Below, piece by piece: positions 34,159 through 43,509 of a DNA stretch of 64,000 bases (position 1 is its first letter; every line of letters begins with the position of its first letter). The position numbers and the translations under genes are program-made. The notes below the pieces were generated by a model. It was not told the DNA's origin, ran no database searches, and saw only the letters and a program-made list of their open reading frames with translations. Source of the stretch: Oscillospiraceae bacterium (GTDB lineage Bacteria > Bacillota > Clostridia > Oscillospirales > Oscillospiraceae); NCBI GenBank assembly GCA_017416685.1, contig JAFQBN010000001.1, positions 1 through 64,000 on the forward strand, written 5' to 3'.

Positions 34159-35348
34159 AGACGATCATGGAGCTGGAGTCAGCACGCTGTACTGGTTGTG
34201 CAGCTTGTGCCCAGCGTTGCCCCAGAACCTGTATCGAGATGCGGCGGGATGCCGAAGGGTTTTTGTATCCTGTCATTTGCCGGGATAGTTGTGTGCAGTG
34301 TGGTCTGTGTTATTCCGTCTGTCCGGTCATCAACCCACACAACAGTACCCACGCGCCTACCGCCTATGCAGCAAAATGCACGGACGAAGAGATTCGCGCC
34401 AACAGCTCCTCGGGCGGGGCGTTTACGCTCTTGGCGGAATACGTTCTCGACGCAGGCGGAGTGGTGTTTGGCGCGGGGTTTGATGAAACACTCAATGTGA
34501 TACACACGGCAGTGGAAACCAAGACGAGCCTAGGCCGGCTCCGCGGCTCAAAATACGTACAAAGCGATATCGGAACTGCGTACGAACAGGCAAAACAATA
34601 TTTGGACAGTGGGCGAATGGTGTATTTCTCTGGCACGCCATGCCAGATTGAGGGTCTGCTAAACTTTTTGGGGCGTCCCTACGAAAGATTGATTACACAG
34701 GACCTTGTATGCCACGGCGTCCCATCTCCCATGGTGTGGCGACGGTACTTGCAAGCAATGCAGAAGAAGTATCGTGCCAGCGCAAAAAGAATAAATTTCC
34801 GCTACAAAGTTCCGAGTTGGCGTAGATATGGTCTGCAGATGGAGTTTTCCGATGGTGGACAACGAGTAAACCCTCGTGCTGACGATTTCTATATGCGCAG
34901 TTTTTTGGCGGATTTGTGCCTGCGTCCGTCCTGCTATTCATGTGCTTTTAAGAAAATGAATCGGGCCTGTGACTTTACTTTGGCCGATTTTTGGGGCATT
35001 CAAAATTATTTGCCGGAGTTGGACGATGACAAGGGGACCTCTCTTGTGGTTTGCCACACGCCAAAGGCGTTGGCGCTATTTGAAAGAATACAGCATCGAC
35101 TGATTTGTGCGCCCGCATCTCTCTCGGATGCAGTTAAACACAACACGGCTATGATTCAATCCGCACAAAGACCTGCAATGCGTGAAGCATTTATGCTGCA
35201 GATACAAAAGAAACCTTTTTTTGATGTGGCGCGAAAATTCTGCAAACGGATATCTCTGCCGGAGCGTGCAGCACGAAAAATTTGGCGGACAATTAAGCGG
35301 CTACAGACCGTTGCCTTTAAGAGATTTGGAAATAAGGACAGTAAATGA
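34155..35348 (+). CDS. FrhB-like iron-sulfur flavoprotein (coenzyme F420 hydrogenase beta-subunit family)
   Basis: About 397 residues. Two 4Fe-4S motifs at the N-terminus ([12 protein letters not shown] and [12 protein letters not shown]), then the FrhB domains with [51 protein letters not shown] and [12 protein letters not shown]. Such proteins next to pyruvyltransferases may carry out a redox change on a glycan precursor; the reaction is not established. Start ATG 34155 (GGGAGGAG upstream) overlaps the previous gene. Confidence 0.9.
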   Translation: MKTIMELESARCTGCAACAQRCPRTCIEMRRDAEGFLYPVICRDSCVQCGLCYSVCPVINPHNSTHAPTAYAAKCTDEEIRANSSSGGAFTLLAEYVLDAGGVVFGAGFDETLNVIHTAVETKTSLGRLRGSKYVQSDIGTAYEQAKQYLDSGRMVYFSGTPCQIEGLLNFLGRPYERLITQDLVCHGVPSPMVWRRYLQAMQKKYRASAKRINFRYKVPSWRRYGLQMEFSDGGQRVNPRADDFYMRSFLADLCLRPSCYSCAFKKMNRACDFTLADFWGIQNYLPELDDDKGTSLVVCHTPKALALFERIQHRLICAPASLSDAVKHNTAMIQSAQRPAMREAFMLQIQKKPFFDVARKFCKRISLPERAARKIWRTIKRLQTVAFKRFGNKDSK

Positions 35349-35365
35349 TAGTGGAGGGAAAAGAA

Positions 35366-36583
35366 GTGAAGAAAACCTGTATCGTCGTGGCCGGAACGGG
35401 CTATGTGGGTCTGTCGATCGCCACGCTGCTTTCCCAAAGCAACAAGGTGATTGCGGTAGATATTCAGCCGGAGCGGGTACAAAGCATCAACAGCAGGCAT
35501 TCGCACCTTCGGGATGCTATGATCGAGGAGTATTTCAGCCAGCGGAATCTGGACCTGTACGCCACACTGGATGCCCTCGAGGCGTATAAACAGGCGGATT
35601 TTGTGGTGGTAGCAACACCGACCAACTACGATCCGGAAAAGAACACCTTTGACACTTCGGCGGTGGAGACGGTCCTTCGTGATGTGATTGCAGTGAATCC
35701 CAAGGCGTTTGTTGTGATCAAATCTACTGTGCCGGTAGGGTATACGCAACGAATTTCCCGGGAGTTGAACTGTGACCGCATCATCTTCAGCCCGGAGTTT
35801 TTGCGCGAGGGGTCTGCGCTGTATGACAACCTTTACCCCAGCCGCATCATTGCGGGCTGTGACGTGGAAAATGAGCTGCAAAGGCAGGCGGCAGAGCGCT
35901 TTGCGGGCTTGCTGAAGGATGCTGCCCTGAAGGAGGATGTCCCGGTTCTGATTATGGGTCATACGGAAGCGGAGGCAGTGAAGCTGTTTGCAAATACATA
36001 TTTGGCTCTGCGCGTGAGCTTTTTTAACGAGCTGGACACCTATGCGGAACTGAAGAACTTGTCCACCGCAGATATCATTCACGGTATAGGCCTGGACCCC
36101 CGAATCGGTATGACATACAATAACCCGTCGTTTGGATACGGCGGCTACTGTCTGCCCAAGGATACCAAGCAGCTGCTGGCCAACTACGAAGATGTGCCAG
36201 AAAACCTGATTGCCGCCATCGTAGAGAGCAACCGTACCCGCAAGGACTTTGTGGCCGGACGCATTTTGGCGTTGGCAGCCCAAAACAGCAAGGACGATAA
36301 AATCGTTGTTGGCGTGTATCGCCTTACGATGAAGGCTAACAGCGATAACTTCCGCCAAAGCAGTGTGCAAGGTGTGATCAGGCGGCTGCGAGCACAGGGC
36401 GTGACCGTGATCATTTATGAACCAACTTTGGAAGATGGCTCGATGTTCCTTGGAAATCTGGTCGTGAACGACTTGCAGACATTCAAGGAGCAGGCAGCTG
36501 CCATTATTGCAAACCGCAATAACGCGGAGCTGGAGGACTGCAAAGAAAAGGTCTACACGCGGGATCTATACGGAAGAGATTAA
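35366..36583 (+). CDS. UDP-glucose/UDP-sugar 6-dehydrogenase
   Basis: About 405 residues. NAD-binding [11 protein letters not shown], then [17 protein letters not shown] and the catalytic-Cys segment [13 protein letters not shown]. It oxidises the C6 hydroxyl of a UDP-hexose to a uronic acid, using NAD twice. GTG 35366 was chosen because GGAGGG lies 7 bases upstream and the N-terminus then fits the family; ATG 35345, overlapping the previous stop, is the alternative. It implies a uronic acid in the glycan. Confidence 0.92.
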   Translation: MKKTCIVVAGTGYVGLSIATLLSQSNKVIAVDIQPERVQSINSRHSHLRDAMIEEYFSQRNLDLYATLDALEAYKQADFVVVATPTNYDPEKNTFDTSAVETVLRDVIAVNPKAFVVIKSTVPVGYTQRISRELNCDRIIFSPEFLREGSALYDNLYPSRIIAGCDVENELQRQAAERFAGLLKDAALKEDVPVLIMGHTEAEAVKLFANTYLALRVSFFNELDTYAELKNLSTADIIHGIGLDPRIGMTYNNPSFGYGGYCLPKDTKQLLANYEDVPENLIAAIVESNRTRKDFVAGRILALAAQNSKDDKIVVGVYRLTMKANSDNFRQSSVQGVIRRLRAQGVTVIIYEPTLEDGSMFLGNLVVNDLQTFKEQAAAIIANRNNAELEDCKEKVYTRDLYGRD

Positions 36584-36595
36584 GGGGATAGAGGT

Positions 36596-37639
36596 ATGTC
36601 ACTTTTTAAGAATAAAACCCTGATGATCACCGGCGGTACCGGTAGCTTTGGCAACGTGGTACTTAACCGCTTTTTGCAAACGGACATCGGTGAGATCCGC
36701 ATCTTCTCCCGGGATGAGAAGAAGCAGGACGACATGCGCCATGAGTTTCAGGCCAGGATGCCTGAGGTGGCGGAGAAAATCAGCTTCTACATAGGCGATG
36801 TGCGCGATTTGGCCTCCGTGAAGAACGCTATGCACGGGGTGGACTACATTTTCCACGCCGCCGCCCTGAAGCAGGTGCCTTCCTGCGAGTTCTTCCCCAT
36901 CGAGGCGGTGAAGACCAACGTCATTGGCACTGAGAACGTGTTGACTGCCGCCATTGATGCCGGCGTGAGCAACATCGTGTGCCTGTCCACCGACAAGGCG
37001 GCCTATCCCGTCAATGCCATGGGCACCTCCAAGGCTATGATGGAGAAGGTCATTGTGGCCAAGAGCCGCACCGTGGCGCCGGAGAAGACCAAGATCTGCT
37101 GCACACGCTACGGTAACGTTATGTGCAGCCGGGGCAGCGTCATCCCCCTGTGGATCGACCAGATCCGTGCGGGCAAGCCCATCACCATCACCGAACCCTC
37201 CATGACCCGGTTCATCATGAGCCTGGACGAGGCGGTGGATCTGGTGCTGTTCGCCTTTGAGAATGGCACATCCGGCGACATTTTGGTGCAGAAGGCCCCT
37301 GCTTGTACCATCGAGACCCTGGCCAAGGCTGTCACCGGTCTGTTCGCCCCCGACCACGAGATCCGTGTCATCGGCATCCGCCACGGTGAGAAGATGTACG
37401 AGACTCTGCTGACCAACGAGGAGTGCGCCAATGCCATCGACATGGGCCAGTTCTACCGCGTACCCTGCGACAAGCGCGGTCTGAACTACGACAAGTACTT
37501 CAAGGAGGGGGATAAGACCCGCAACACCCTGACTGAGTTCAATTCCAACAACACCGATCTGCTCAATGTGGAGCAGGTACAGGAAAAGCTGCTCTCCCTG
37601 CAGTACATCCGTGACGAGCTGGCCGCATGGAAGAAATGA
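36596..37639 (+). CDS. capE: UDP-GlcNAc 4,6-dehydratase/5-epimerase, CapE (FnlA) type
   Basis: 347 residues, extended SDR. NAD motif TGGTGSFG, FHAAALKQVPSCEFFP, catalytic STDKAAYPVNAMGTSKAMME with Asp-Lys and Met in place of the usual Tyr (as in CapE and PglF), and RYGNVMCSRGSVIP. With CapF and CapG downstream it should convert UDP-GlcNAc into the 4-keto-6-deoxy-L intermediate on the way to UDP-N-acetyl-L-fucosamine. Base composition returns here to the GC-rich type of the flanks. Confidence 0.94.
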   Translation: MSLFKNKTLMITGGTGSFGNVVLNRFLQTDIGEIRIFSRDEKKQDDMRHEFQARMPEVAEKISFYIGDVRDLASVKNAMHGVDYIFHAAALKQVPSCEFFPIEAVKTNVIGTENVLTAAIDAGVSNIVCLSTDKAAYPVNAMGTSKAMMEKVIVAKSRTVAPEKTKICCTRYGNVMCSRGSVIPLWIDQIRAGKPITITEPSMTRFIMSLDEAVDLVLFAFENGTSGDILVQKAPACTIETLAKAVTGLFAPDHEIRVIGIRHGEKMYETLLTNEECANAIDMGQFYRVPCDKRGLNYDKYFKEGDKTRNTLTEFNSNNTDLLNVEQVQEKLLSLQYIRDELAAWKK

Positions 37640-38817
37640 TGATGGACGTACAGCAGCGGGGTCTGCTGACCCTTGTGCGCAGTGGCCTGACGGGTGAAGC
37701 GCTGCCTTTGCCGGAGGGGTTTGATTCGGAGCGGGCCTATCCGGAGCTTGTCCGCCATCAGGTGCTGGCTCTGGGCTATCTGGGCGCGGTGAACTGCGGA
37801 CTGTCCAGAAAAGATCCTGTGGTGGGCAAGCTGTTTCAGGCGTACTGCAAAAGCCTGGACCACAGCGAGAAGCAGCAGAAGCTGGTGGAGGCCATCTGCG
37901 CCGCCTTCGACCGGGCGGGAGTGGATTATATGCCGCTGAAAGGCTGCAATATGAAGGGCCTGTACCCCGCACCGGAGCTGCGTGCCATGGGCGACGCGGA
38001 TATTCTCATTCGGGTAGAGCAGTATGACCGCATCAAGTCCGTGCTGCCGGAGCTGGGGTTTGTGGAAAAGCTGGAGAGTGACCACGAGTTGGTATGGCGA
38101 CACAGCGACCTGATGCTGGAGTTGCATAAGCGGCTCATCCCCTCCTATAACAAGGACTACTACCGTTATTTCGGTGACGGATGGCAGCTGGCGACGATAA
38201 ACAGCGGCACCCGTTGGGCCATGAAGCGGGAAGATGAACTGGTCTATCTGTTCACCCACTTCGCCAAGCATTACCGGGACGGCGGTATTGGCCTGCGCCA
38301 TTTGGCCGACCTGTGGGTGTTTCTGCGGGCGTACCCGGAGGTGGACACCAACCATGTCCGCAGTGAACTGGAAACGCTGCAGCTGGTGGAATTTTACGAC
38401 AACGTGATGAAAACGGTGAAGGTGTGGTTTGGCGAGGGTGAATGGGACGAGGTGTCCTGTTTCATCATGAACCGAATCTGCGGCAGCGGCGCTTACGGGA
38501 CCAGAGAAGACCATGATGTGTCCGCCGTCGTCAGGGAGGCGGGTACCACCGGGACCATCGCCGGGACGCGCCGCACCCGGGCACTGAGAATGGTCTTCCT
38601 TCCCTATGCCGAAATGAAGAAGAAGCACCCGAGTCTGGATAAGCTGCCTGTGCTGCTGCCTGTATTCTGGGTGGCGCGGATATTCAAGGTGCTGCTGTTC
38701 CGGCGCGATCAACTGAAAAGAACCACACATCAGTTCCGTACCGCCAGCACCCGGGCAGCCAGCCAATACCGGCAGGAACTGGACTACGTAGGACTTAAGT
38801 TTGATTTTGAGGAGTGA
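37639..38817 (+). CDS. NTP_transf_5-type nucleotidyltransferase-like protein (paralogue 1)
   Basis: About 392 residues. Core motif YMPLKGCNMKGLYPAPELRA followed by GDADILI, the Gly-Asp-x-Asp site of the nucleotidyltransferase fold, then an LELHKRL strand and an HFAKHYRDGGIGLRH region. C-terminal VFLPYAEMKKKHPSL recurs in the paralogue at 41184. No activity is established for these proteins; they occur in glycan and peptide clusters. It lies between capE and capF. Start is uncertain among ATGs at 37636, 37639 and 37642. Confidence 0.85.
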   Translation: MMDVQQRGLLTLVRSGLTGEALPLPEGFDSERAYPELVRHQVLALGYLGAVNCGLSRKDPVVGKLFQAYCKSLDHSEKQQKLVEAICAAFDRAGVDYMPLKGCNMKGLYPAPELRAMGDADILIRVEQYDRIKSVLPELGFVEKLESDHELVWRHSDLMLELHKRLIPSYNKDYYRYFGDGWQLATINSGTRWAMKREDELVYLFTHFAKHYRDGGIGLRHLADLWVFLRAYPEVDTNHVRSELETLQLVEFYDNVMKTVKVWFGEGEWDEVSCFIMNRICGSGAYGTREDHDVSAVVREAGTTGTIAGTRRTRALRMVFLPYAEMKKKHPSLDKLPVLLPVFWVARIFKVLLFRRDQLKRTTHQFRTASTRAASQYRQELDYVGLKFDFEE

Positions 38818-38821
38818 TCCT

Positions 38822-40021
38822 GTGAACATCCTCGTAACAGGAGCAAAAGGTTTCGTGGGCCGCAATCTGGTGGAGAGTCTGAAAACCATCCGGGACGGCA
38901 AGAACCGCACCACCGGCCTTGTTGTGGACGAAATTTACGAATACGACATCGACACAGACCCGGCCCTGCTGCCGGGGTACTGCCAAAAGGCGGACTTCGT
39001 ATTCAATCTGGCGGGGGTAAACCGACCTCAGAACCCGGAGGAGTTCATGCAGGGCAACTTCGGCTTTGCATCCACCCTGCTGGACACCCTGAAGGCCTGC
39101 GGAAATACCTGCCCGGTGATGATCTCATCTTCCATTCAGGCCACCTGCATCGGCCGCTATGACAGCGACTACGGCAGAAGCAAAAAAGCGGGGGAAGAGC
39201 TGGTCTTTACCTACGGCGAGGAAACCGGGGCGAAGGTGCTGGTGTACCGATTCCCCAATCTGTTCGGTAAGTGGTGCCGGCCCAACTACAACTCCGCCGT
39301 GGCCACCTTCTGCCACAACACCGCCAACGACCTGCCCATCACGGTCAGCGATCCGGCGGTGCAGCTGGAGCTTTTGTACATCGACGATCTGGTGGACGAG
39401 ATGCTCTGCGCCCTTGCGGGCGGGGAACACCGCTGTGAATTTGACGGCATCGACACCGTGCTGACCGACTCCGGCCGCTACTGCGCCGCACCCGTCACCC
39501 ACAAGGTGACCCTGGGCGAGATCGTGGAGCTGCTTGAAATGTTCAAGGCCCAGTCTGCCACCCTGCTGATGCCCGAAATCCCCGCCGGCAGCTTTGCCAA
39601 GAAGCTCTACTCCACCTATCTGAGCTACCTGCCAAGGGAAAAAGCGGCCTTTCCCCTGAAGATGAATGTGGATGACCGGGGCAGCTTTACGGAACTGCTG
39701 AAAACCGCAAACTGCGGTCAGTTCTCCGTGAATATCAGCAAACCCGGCATCACCAAGGGGCAGCACTGGCACCACACCAAATGGGAGTTCTTTGTGGTGG
39801 TGTCCGGCCACGCCCTGATCCAGCAGCGGAAGATCGGCAGCGACGAGGTGCTGAACTTTGAGGTGTCCGGCAAGAAGATACAGGCGGTCCACATGCTGCC
39901 CGGCTACACCCACAACATTATCAATCTGTCCGATACCGAGGACTTGGTGACGGTCATGTGGGCCAACGAGCAGTTCGACCCCGACCGTCCGGATACATTC
40001 TTTGAGAAAGTGGAGGATTAA
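38822..40021 (+). CDS. capF: CapF-like bifunctional reductase/epimerase with cupin domain
   Basis: 399 residues. N-terminal SDR domain (ILVTGAKGFVGRNLVE, then SSSIQA...YGRSKKAGEEL with the YxxxK pair) and C-terminal cupin (~275-395) with a metal site in GQHWHHTKWEFF. It is CapF-type: the cupin handles C3 epimerisation and the SDR part reduces the 4-keto group to give UDP-N-acetyl-L-talosamine type product. GTG 38822 follows GAGGAG and gives the family N-terminus. Confidence 0.94.
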   Translation: MNILVTGAKGFVGRNLVESLKTIRDGKNRTTGLVVDEIYEYDIDTDPALLPGYCQKADFVFNLAGVNRPQNPEEFMQGNFGFASTLLDTLKACGNTCPVMISSSIQATCIGRYDSDYGRSKKAGEELVFTYGEETGAKVLVYRFPNLFGKWCRPNYNSAVATFCHNTANDLPITVSDPAVQLELLYIDDLVDEMLCALAGGEHRCEFDGIDTVLTDSGRYCAAPVTHKVTLGEIVELLEMFKAQSATLLMPEIPAGSFAKKLYSTYLSYLPREKAAFPLKMNVDDRGSFTELLKTANCGQFSVNISKPGITKGQHWHHTKWEFFVVVSGHALIQQRKIGSDEVLNFEVSGKKIQAVHMLPGYTHNIINLSDTEDLVTVMWANEQFDPDRPDTFFEKVED

Positions 40022-40023
40022 CT

Positions 40024-41184
40024 ATGGCTTCCTTCAAAAACAACGGCAAGCTGAAGCTGCTGATTATTGTAGGCACCCGGCCGGAGATCATCCGGCTGGC
40101 GGCGGTCATCACCAAGTGCCGCAAGTATTTTGACACCATTCTGGCCCACACGGGGCAGAACTATGACTACAACCTCAACGGCGTATTCTTCCGTGATTTG
40201 CAGCTGGAAGACCCCGACGTATATCTGGATGCCGTGGGCAAGGATCTGGGCGAAACTATGGGCAACATCATCGCCAAGAGCTACGAACTGATGGCGGACA
40301 TCAAACCTGACGCCGTTTTGGTGCTGGGCGATACCAATTCCTGCCTGTCCGTCATCGGCGCCAAACGCCTGCACATCCCCATCTTCCACATGGAGGCGGG
40401 CAACCGCTGCAAGGACGAGTGCCTGCCTGAGGAGACCAACCGCCGCATTGTGGACATCATCTCGGACGTGAATATGTGCTATTCCGAGCATGCCCGCCGC
40501 TATCTGGCCGACTGCGGGCTGCCGAAGGAGCGCACCTACGTCACCGGCTCTCCCATGGCGGAGGTGCTGCACAACAACCTCGCCCAGATCGAGGCCAGCG
40601 ACATTCACGCCCGGCTGGGCCTTGAAAAGGGCAAGTACATCCTGCTCTCCGCCCACCGGGAGGAGAACATCGACACCGAGAAGAACTTTACCAGCCTGTT
40701 TACCGCCATCAACAAGATGGCCGAAGTTTACGACATGCCCATTCTGTATTCCTGCCATCCCCGCAGCCGCAACCGCCTGCAGGCCAGCGGCTTCGAGTTG
40801 GACAAGCGGGTCATTCAGCATGAGCCTTTGGGTTTCCATGACTATAACTGCCTGCAGATGAACGCCTTTGCGGTGGTGTCGGACAGCGGCACGCTGCCCG
40901 AGGAGTCCAGCTTCTTCACCTCTATCGGCAAGAGCTTTCCTGCAGTGTGCATCCGCACTTCCACCGAGCGGCCCGAGGCCCTGGATAAGGGCTGCTTCGT
41001 GCTGGCGGGTATCGACGGCGACAGCCTGCTGCAGGCGGTGGCTACCGCCGTGGAGATGAACAACAACGGCGACCATGGTATCCCCGTGCCTGACTATGTG
41101 GAGGAGAACGTGTCCACCAAGGTGGTCAAGCTCATTCAGTCCTACACCGGCGTGGTCAACAAGATGGTGTGGAGAAAGTTCTGA
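40024..41184 (+). CDS. capG: CapG-like non-hydrolysing UDP-sugar 2-epimerase
   Basis: 386 residues. IIVGTRPEIIRLAAVI, VLVLGDTNSCLSV, IFHMEAGNRCKDECLPEE, LLSAHREENID and VVSDSGTLPEESSFF are signatures of the WecB/CapG fold. As the third Cap enzyme it should invert C2 to yield UDP-N-acetyl-L-fucosamine. It follows capF by 2 bases and overlaps the next start by one (TGATG). Confidence 0.94.
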   Translation: MASFKNNGKLKLLIIVGTRPEIIRLAAVITKCRKYFDTILAHTGQNYDYNLNGVFFRDLQLEDPDVYLDAVGKDLGETMGNIIAKSYELMADIKPDAVLVLGDTNSCLSVIGAKRLHIPIFHMEAGNRCKDECLPEETNRRIVDIISDVNMCYSEHARRYLADCGLPKERTYVTGSPMAEVLHNNLAQIEASDIHARLGLEKGKYILLSAHREENIDTEKNFTSLFTAINKMAEVYDMPILYSCHPRSRNRLQASGFELDKRVIQHEPLGFHDYNCLQMNAFAVVSDSGTLPEESSFFTSIGKSFPAVCIRTSTERPEALDKGCFVLAGIDGDSLLQAVATAVEMNNNGDHGIPVPDYVEENVSTKVVKLIQSYTGVVNKMVWRKF

Positions 41185-42332
41185 TGACACCGGAAAAACT
41201 CCTGTTTGCCCTGCTTAGGATCGCGGTCTGCGGGGGCGAACCGGGCCAGGAGATACGGGAAGCCTGTACGCCGGAAGCCTTGGAACAGGTCTATACCCTT
41301 GCCCGACGGCACGATCTGGCACATTTGGCGGGACACGCTTTGAGCGCGTTGACCCTGCCGGAGAGCGAAGCACTTAAGGCACTTCGTCAGGCGGCGGCAG
41401 TGGCCGTTTTCCGGCACATGAGATTTGATCATGAGCTGAAACAGATCTGCGATACGCTGAACCGGGCCGGGATCGATTTCATCCCCCTGAAAGGCGCGGT
41501 GATTCGGGACCTGTACCCTGCACCGTGGATGCGTACCAGCGGGGATATCGACGTTCTGGTCCGCAGGGAGGATCTGGAACGGGCGGCCGCCGCGCTCGCG
41601 CAGGAGCTTTCCTACACCGCGGACGAGGAAATGAATTATCATGACCTGCTGCTGGTTGCCCCAGACGGCGTCCACGTGGAGCTTCATTTTTCCCTTCGGG
41701 AGAACATGGAGAATATCGACAGACTGCTGGATCGGGTGTGGGACCATGCCGTTCCCGCCGAGGGCAGCCGATATGCACTGGCGGACGAATTTCTGGCCTT
41801 TCACCTGATCGCTCACATGTCCTACCACTTTGCAAACGGTGGCTGCGGCATTCGCCCGATTCTGGATGTATTCCTGCTCATGAGGCACAGGCGTGTGGAT
41901 GAGGCGGTGCTGCGGGACTATTTATCGCAATGCTCCATCGAGACGTTCTACGACCATGTACAGGAACTGATCGGTGTTTGGTTCGGGGACCGGACGGCGA
42001 CCCCGATCACGGATATGATGACGCGGTTCATTCTGGACGGAGGCACCTACGGCAGCGCAATGCAGCGTCAGGCGGTAGCTCAGGAGCGGGAGGGCGGAAA
42101 AGTCCGATATCTGCTCAGTCGGGTGTTTATGCCGTACGAGCGGATGAAGCGAAAGTACCCGGTGCTTCAGACCTGTCCGATCCTGTTTCCGCTTATGCAG
42201 GTGCGGCGCTGGGTCGAGCTGTTTTTCGGCGGCAGATTTAAGCGCGCGGTAAGCGAAGTGCGCAGAAGCAAACAAATCGACAGGAACGAAGCGGAAGATA
42301 TCAGCTGCCTTCTGCGGCAGCTGGGCCTGTAA
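41184..42332 (+). CDS. NTP_transf_5-type nucleotidyltransferase-like protein (paralogue 2)
   Basis: 382 residues, a paralogue of the 37639-38817 product: FIPLKGAVIRDLYPAPWMRT, SGDIDVLV, VELHFSL, and the same C-terminal VFMPYERMKRKYPVL. The two copies flank capF-capG. The nucleotidyltransferase Gly-Asp-x-Asp site is kept. Last gene of the glycan operon, before a terminator. Function unknown. Confidence 0.85.
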   Translation: MTPEKLLFALLRIAVCGGEPGQEIREACTPEALEQVYTLARRHDLAHLAGHALSALTLPESEALKALRQAAAVAVFRHMRFDHELKQICDTLNRAGIDFIPLKGAVIRDLYPAPWMRTSGDIDVLVRREDLERAAAALAQELSYTADEEMNYHDLLLVAPDGVHVELHFSLRENMENIDRLLDRVWDHAVPAEGSRYALADEFLAFHLIAHMSYHFANGGCGIRPILDVFLLMRHRRVDEAVLRDYLSQCSIETFYDHVQELIGVWFGDRTATPITDMMTRFILDGGTYGSAMQRQAVAQEREGGKVRYLLSRVFMPYERMKRKYPVLQTCPILFPLMQVRRWVELFFGGRFKRAVSEVRRSKQIDRNEAEDISCLLRQLGL

Positions 42333-42344
42333 ATATCAAAACGG

Positions 42345-42386
42345 AAAGCACCCACATTCCGATACCGGAGTGTGGGTGCTTTTTTG
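42345..42386 (+). terminator. Terminator of the glycan operon
   Basis: AAAGCACCCACA(T)TCC pairs with GGA(G)TGTGGGTGCTTT around loop GATACC, followed by TTTTTT. Confidence 0.9.
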
Positions 42387-42777
42387 CAGGCGGATAAAAA
42401 GCGCAACCCGTTGGAGCGCAAGGGTTGCAGTGTGCATGCAGGGAACAAAAAGCCGCGACTGTCCACGACGGGAGGACATGTGTTTGTTCCACTGTGACAA
42501 ATGACGACAAACGACTGTCAAGACAGATGAAAGATGTGGGGTTTGTCAATGGACTTTGCCCCTTTACTGTGTTAGAATGCGGAGCTATAAGCCTTGCGGC
42601 CCAATAAGTTGAGGGTTCTGCAGGCTGCTGAAGCGGCATGAAAAGGGCCGTAAAAAACGATGAAGAGCCGTCCTTTTCAGCCGGGGACGGAGGAGGAGAG
42701 CGGGGCACGCCCCGAATCGTCAAGGGCCACCTTCCGCAGCATGGGGGGTGGCCCACCTCTGAGGAAGGAGAGCGCCT
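42387..42777 (+). other. Gene-free stretch with three consecutive hairpins before a zinc-ribbon micro-gene
   Basis: About 390 bases with no convincing gene. The last 110 bases can form three stems: CCGTCC/GGACGG (42668-42673 with 42685-42690), CGGGG/CCCCG (42701-42714) and GGGCCACC/GGTGGCCC (42724-42731 with 42747-42754). The last ends 10 bases before AAGGAG of the gene at 42778. No promoter is obvious. A structured leader or small RNA is possible. Confidence 0.5.
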
Positions 42778-42966
42778 ATGGAGCAGATACATTTTTCCGT
42801 TGACCGCTGTGTAATATGCGGCAGCATCGTGGAAGAGGGGCGCTGGGTCTGTGTCGGGTGTGAAAAGCAGAAGGTAAATCCGCCCAAGGGCGGCGAGGTT
42901 CGGACGGCGCAGGAGGAAGCACCGAAAAAGTTCCGGCGGTTTTTCCGGAAGAGGCCGAAAAAATAA
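42778..42966 (+). CDS. Zinc-ribbon micro-protein
   Basis: 62 residues. CVICGSIVEEGRWVCVGCEK gives two CxxC knuckles, a likely zinc site, followed by a Lys/Arg-rich tail (FRRFFRKRPKK). Small ribbons of this type are frequent in clostridial genomes and mobile elements, with unknown or nucleic-acid-binding roles. ATG 42778 follows GAGGAAGGAG. It stands alone between terminators. Confidence 0.7.
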   Translation: MEQIHFSVDRCVICGSIVEEGRWVCVGCEKQKVNPPKGGEVRTAQEEAPKKFRRFFRKRPKK

Positions 42967-43001
42967 CGTGGTAAGGTGCTGCACACCTTACCACGTTTTG
43001 T
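42965..43001. terminator. Bidirectional terminator, zinc-ribbon gene / Gx gene
   Basis: AACGTGGTAAGGTG (42965-42978) pairs with CACCTTACCACGTT (42984-42997), then TTGTATTTT. The stop codon of the minus-strand gene (42988-42990) lies inside the stem. Confidence 0.85.
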
Positions 43002-43509
43002 ATTTTCCGGGTAGTTTTTTGACAAAGAAGCGGGCACACAGGCCGGTGAACAGGCCGGTACCCATGCCGCACAGCAGCAGCCACGGCAGGTAGACCACCA
43101 AAGCGGGGGTGCGGGTGATGGCGATGGCTACGGCAAGCTGCCCTATGTTGTGGCAGATGCCGCCCAGTATGCCGGCAACCCAAAGCTGACGGAGGGGCAG
43201 AAGCCTGCGCAGCAGACAGGTGACCGCAAAGCACAAAAGACCGCCGGCCAGACTGTAAAACAGAGTAGTGGCCCGACCGGAGAATACACTGCCCAGCAGA
43301 ATGCGGCTCAGCAGAACCAGCAGCGTGTCCCCGGGGCCGATGGTGAACATGGTGTACAGGGTGACAACGTTGGCAAGCCCCGGCTTTGCCCCGGGGACAG
43401 GGAAAATGGGAGGCAGCTGTCCCTCCAGCAGGTGTATGCACAGGGCGACAGCGGTCAGCAGAGCCAGCCGGGTCAGCCGCCGGACGGAAGTATCAGTGCG
43501 CAGCGGCAT
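42988..43509 (-). CDS. Gx transporter family membrane protein (heptaprenyl-diphosphate-synthase component I-like)
   Basis: 173 residues with about five membrane helices. RLALLTAVALCIHLLEGQLPP, PGAKPGLANVVTLY and GGICHNIGQL are signatures of the Gx / Hpre_diP_synt_I family. Members are thought to be S-component-like transporters linked to flavin or quinone metabolism. It overlaps the NusG-II gene by 17 bases; ATG 43509 was chosen because the family N-terminus starts there. Confidence 0.88.
   Translation of the reverse strand: MPLRTDTSVRRLTRLALLTAVALCIHLLEGQLPPIFPVPGAKPGLANVVTLYTMFTIGPGDTLLVLLSRILLGSVFSGRATTLFYSLAGGLLCFAVTCLLRRLLPLRQLWVAGILGGICHNIGQLAVAIAITRTPALVVYLPWLLLCGMGTGLFTGLCARFFVKKLPGKYKTW

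Noticed and set aside
19842..42332. Secondary-metabolite cluster in place of a surface glycan locus
   Set aside because: The PglC-like initiator, Wzx- and Wzy-like proteins and many glycosyltransferases point to a lipid-linked polysaccharide; no peptide or polyketide synthase is present.
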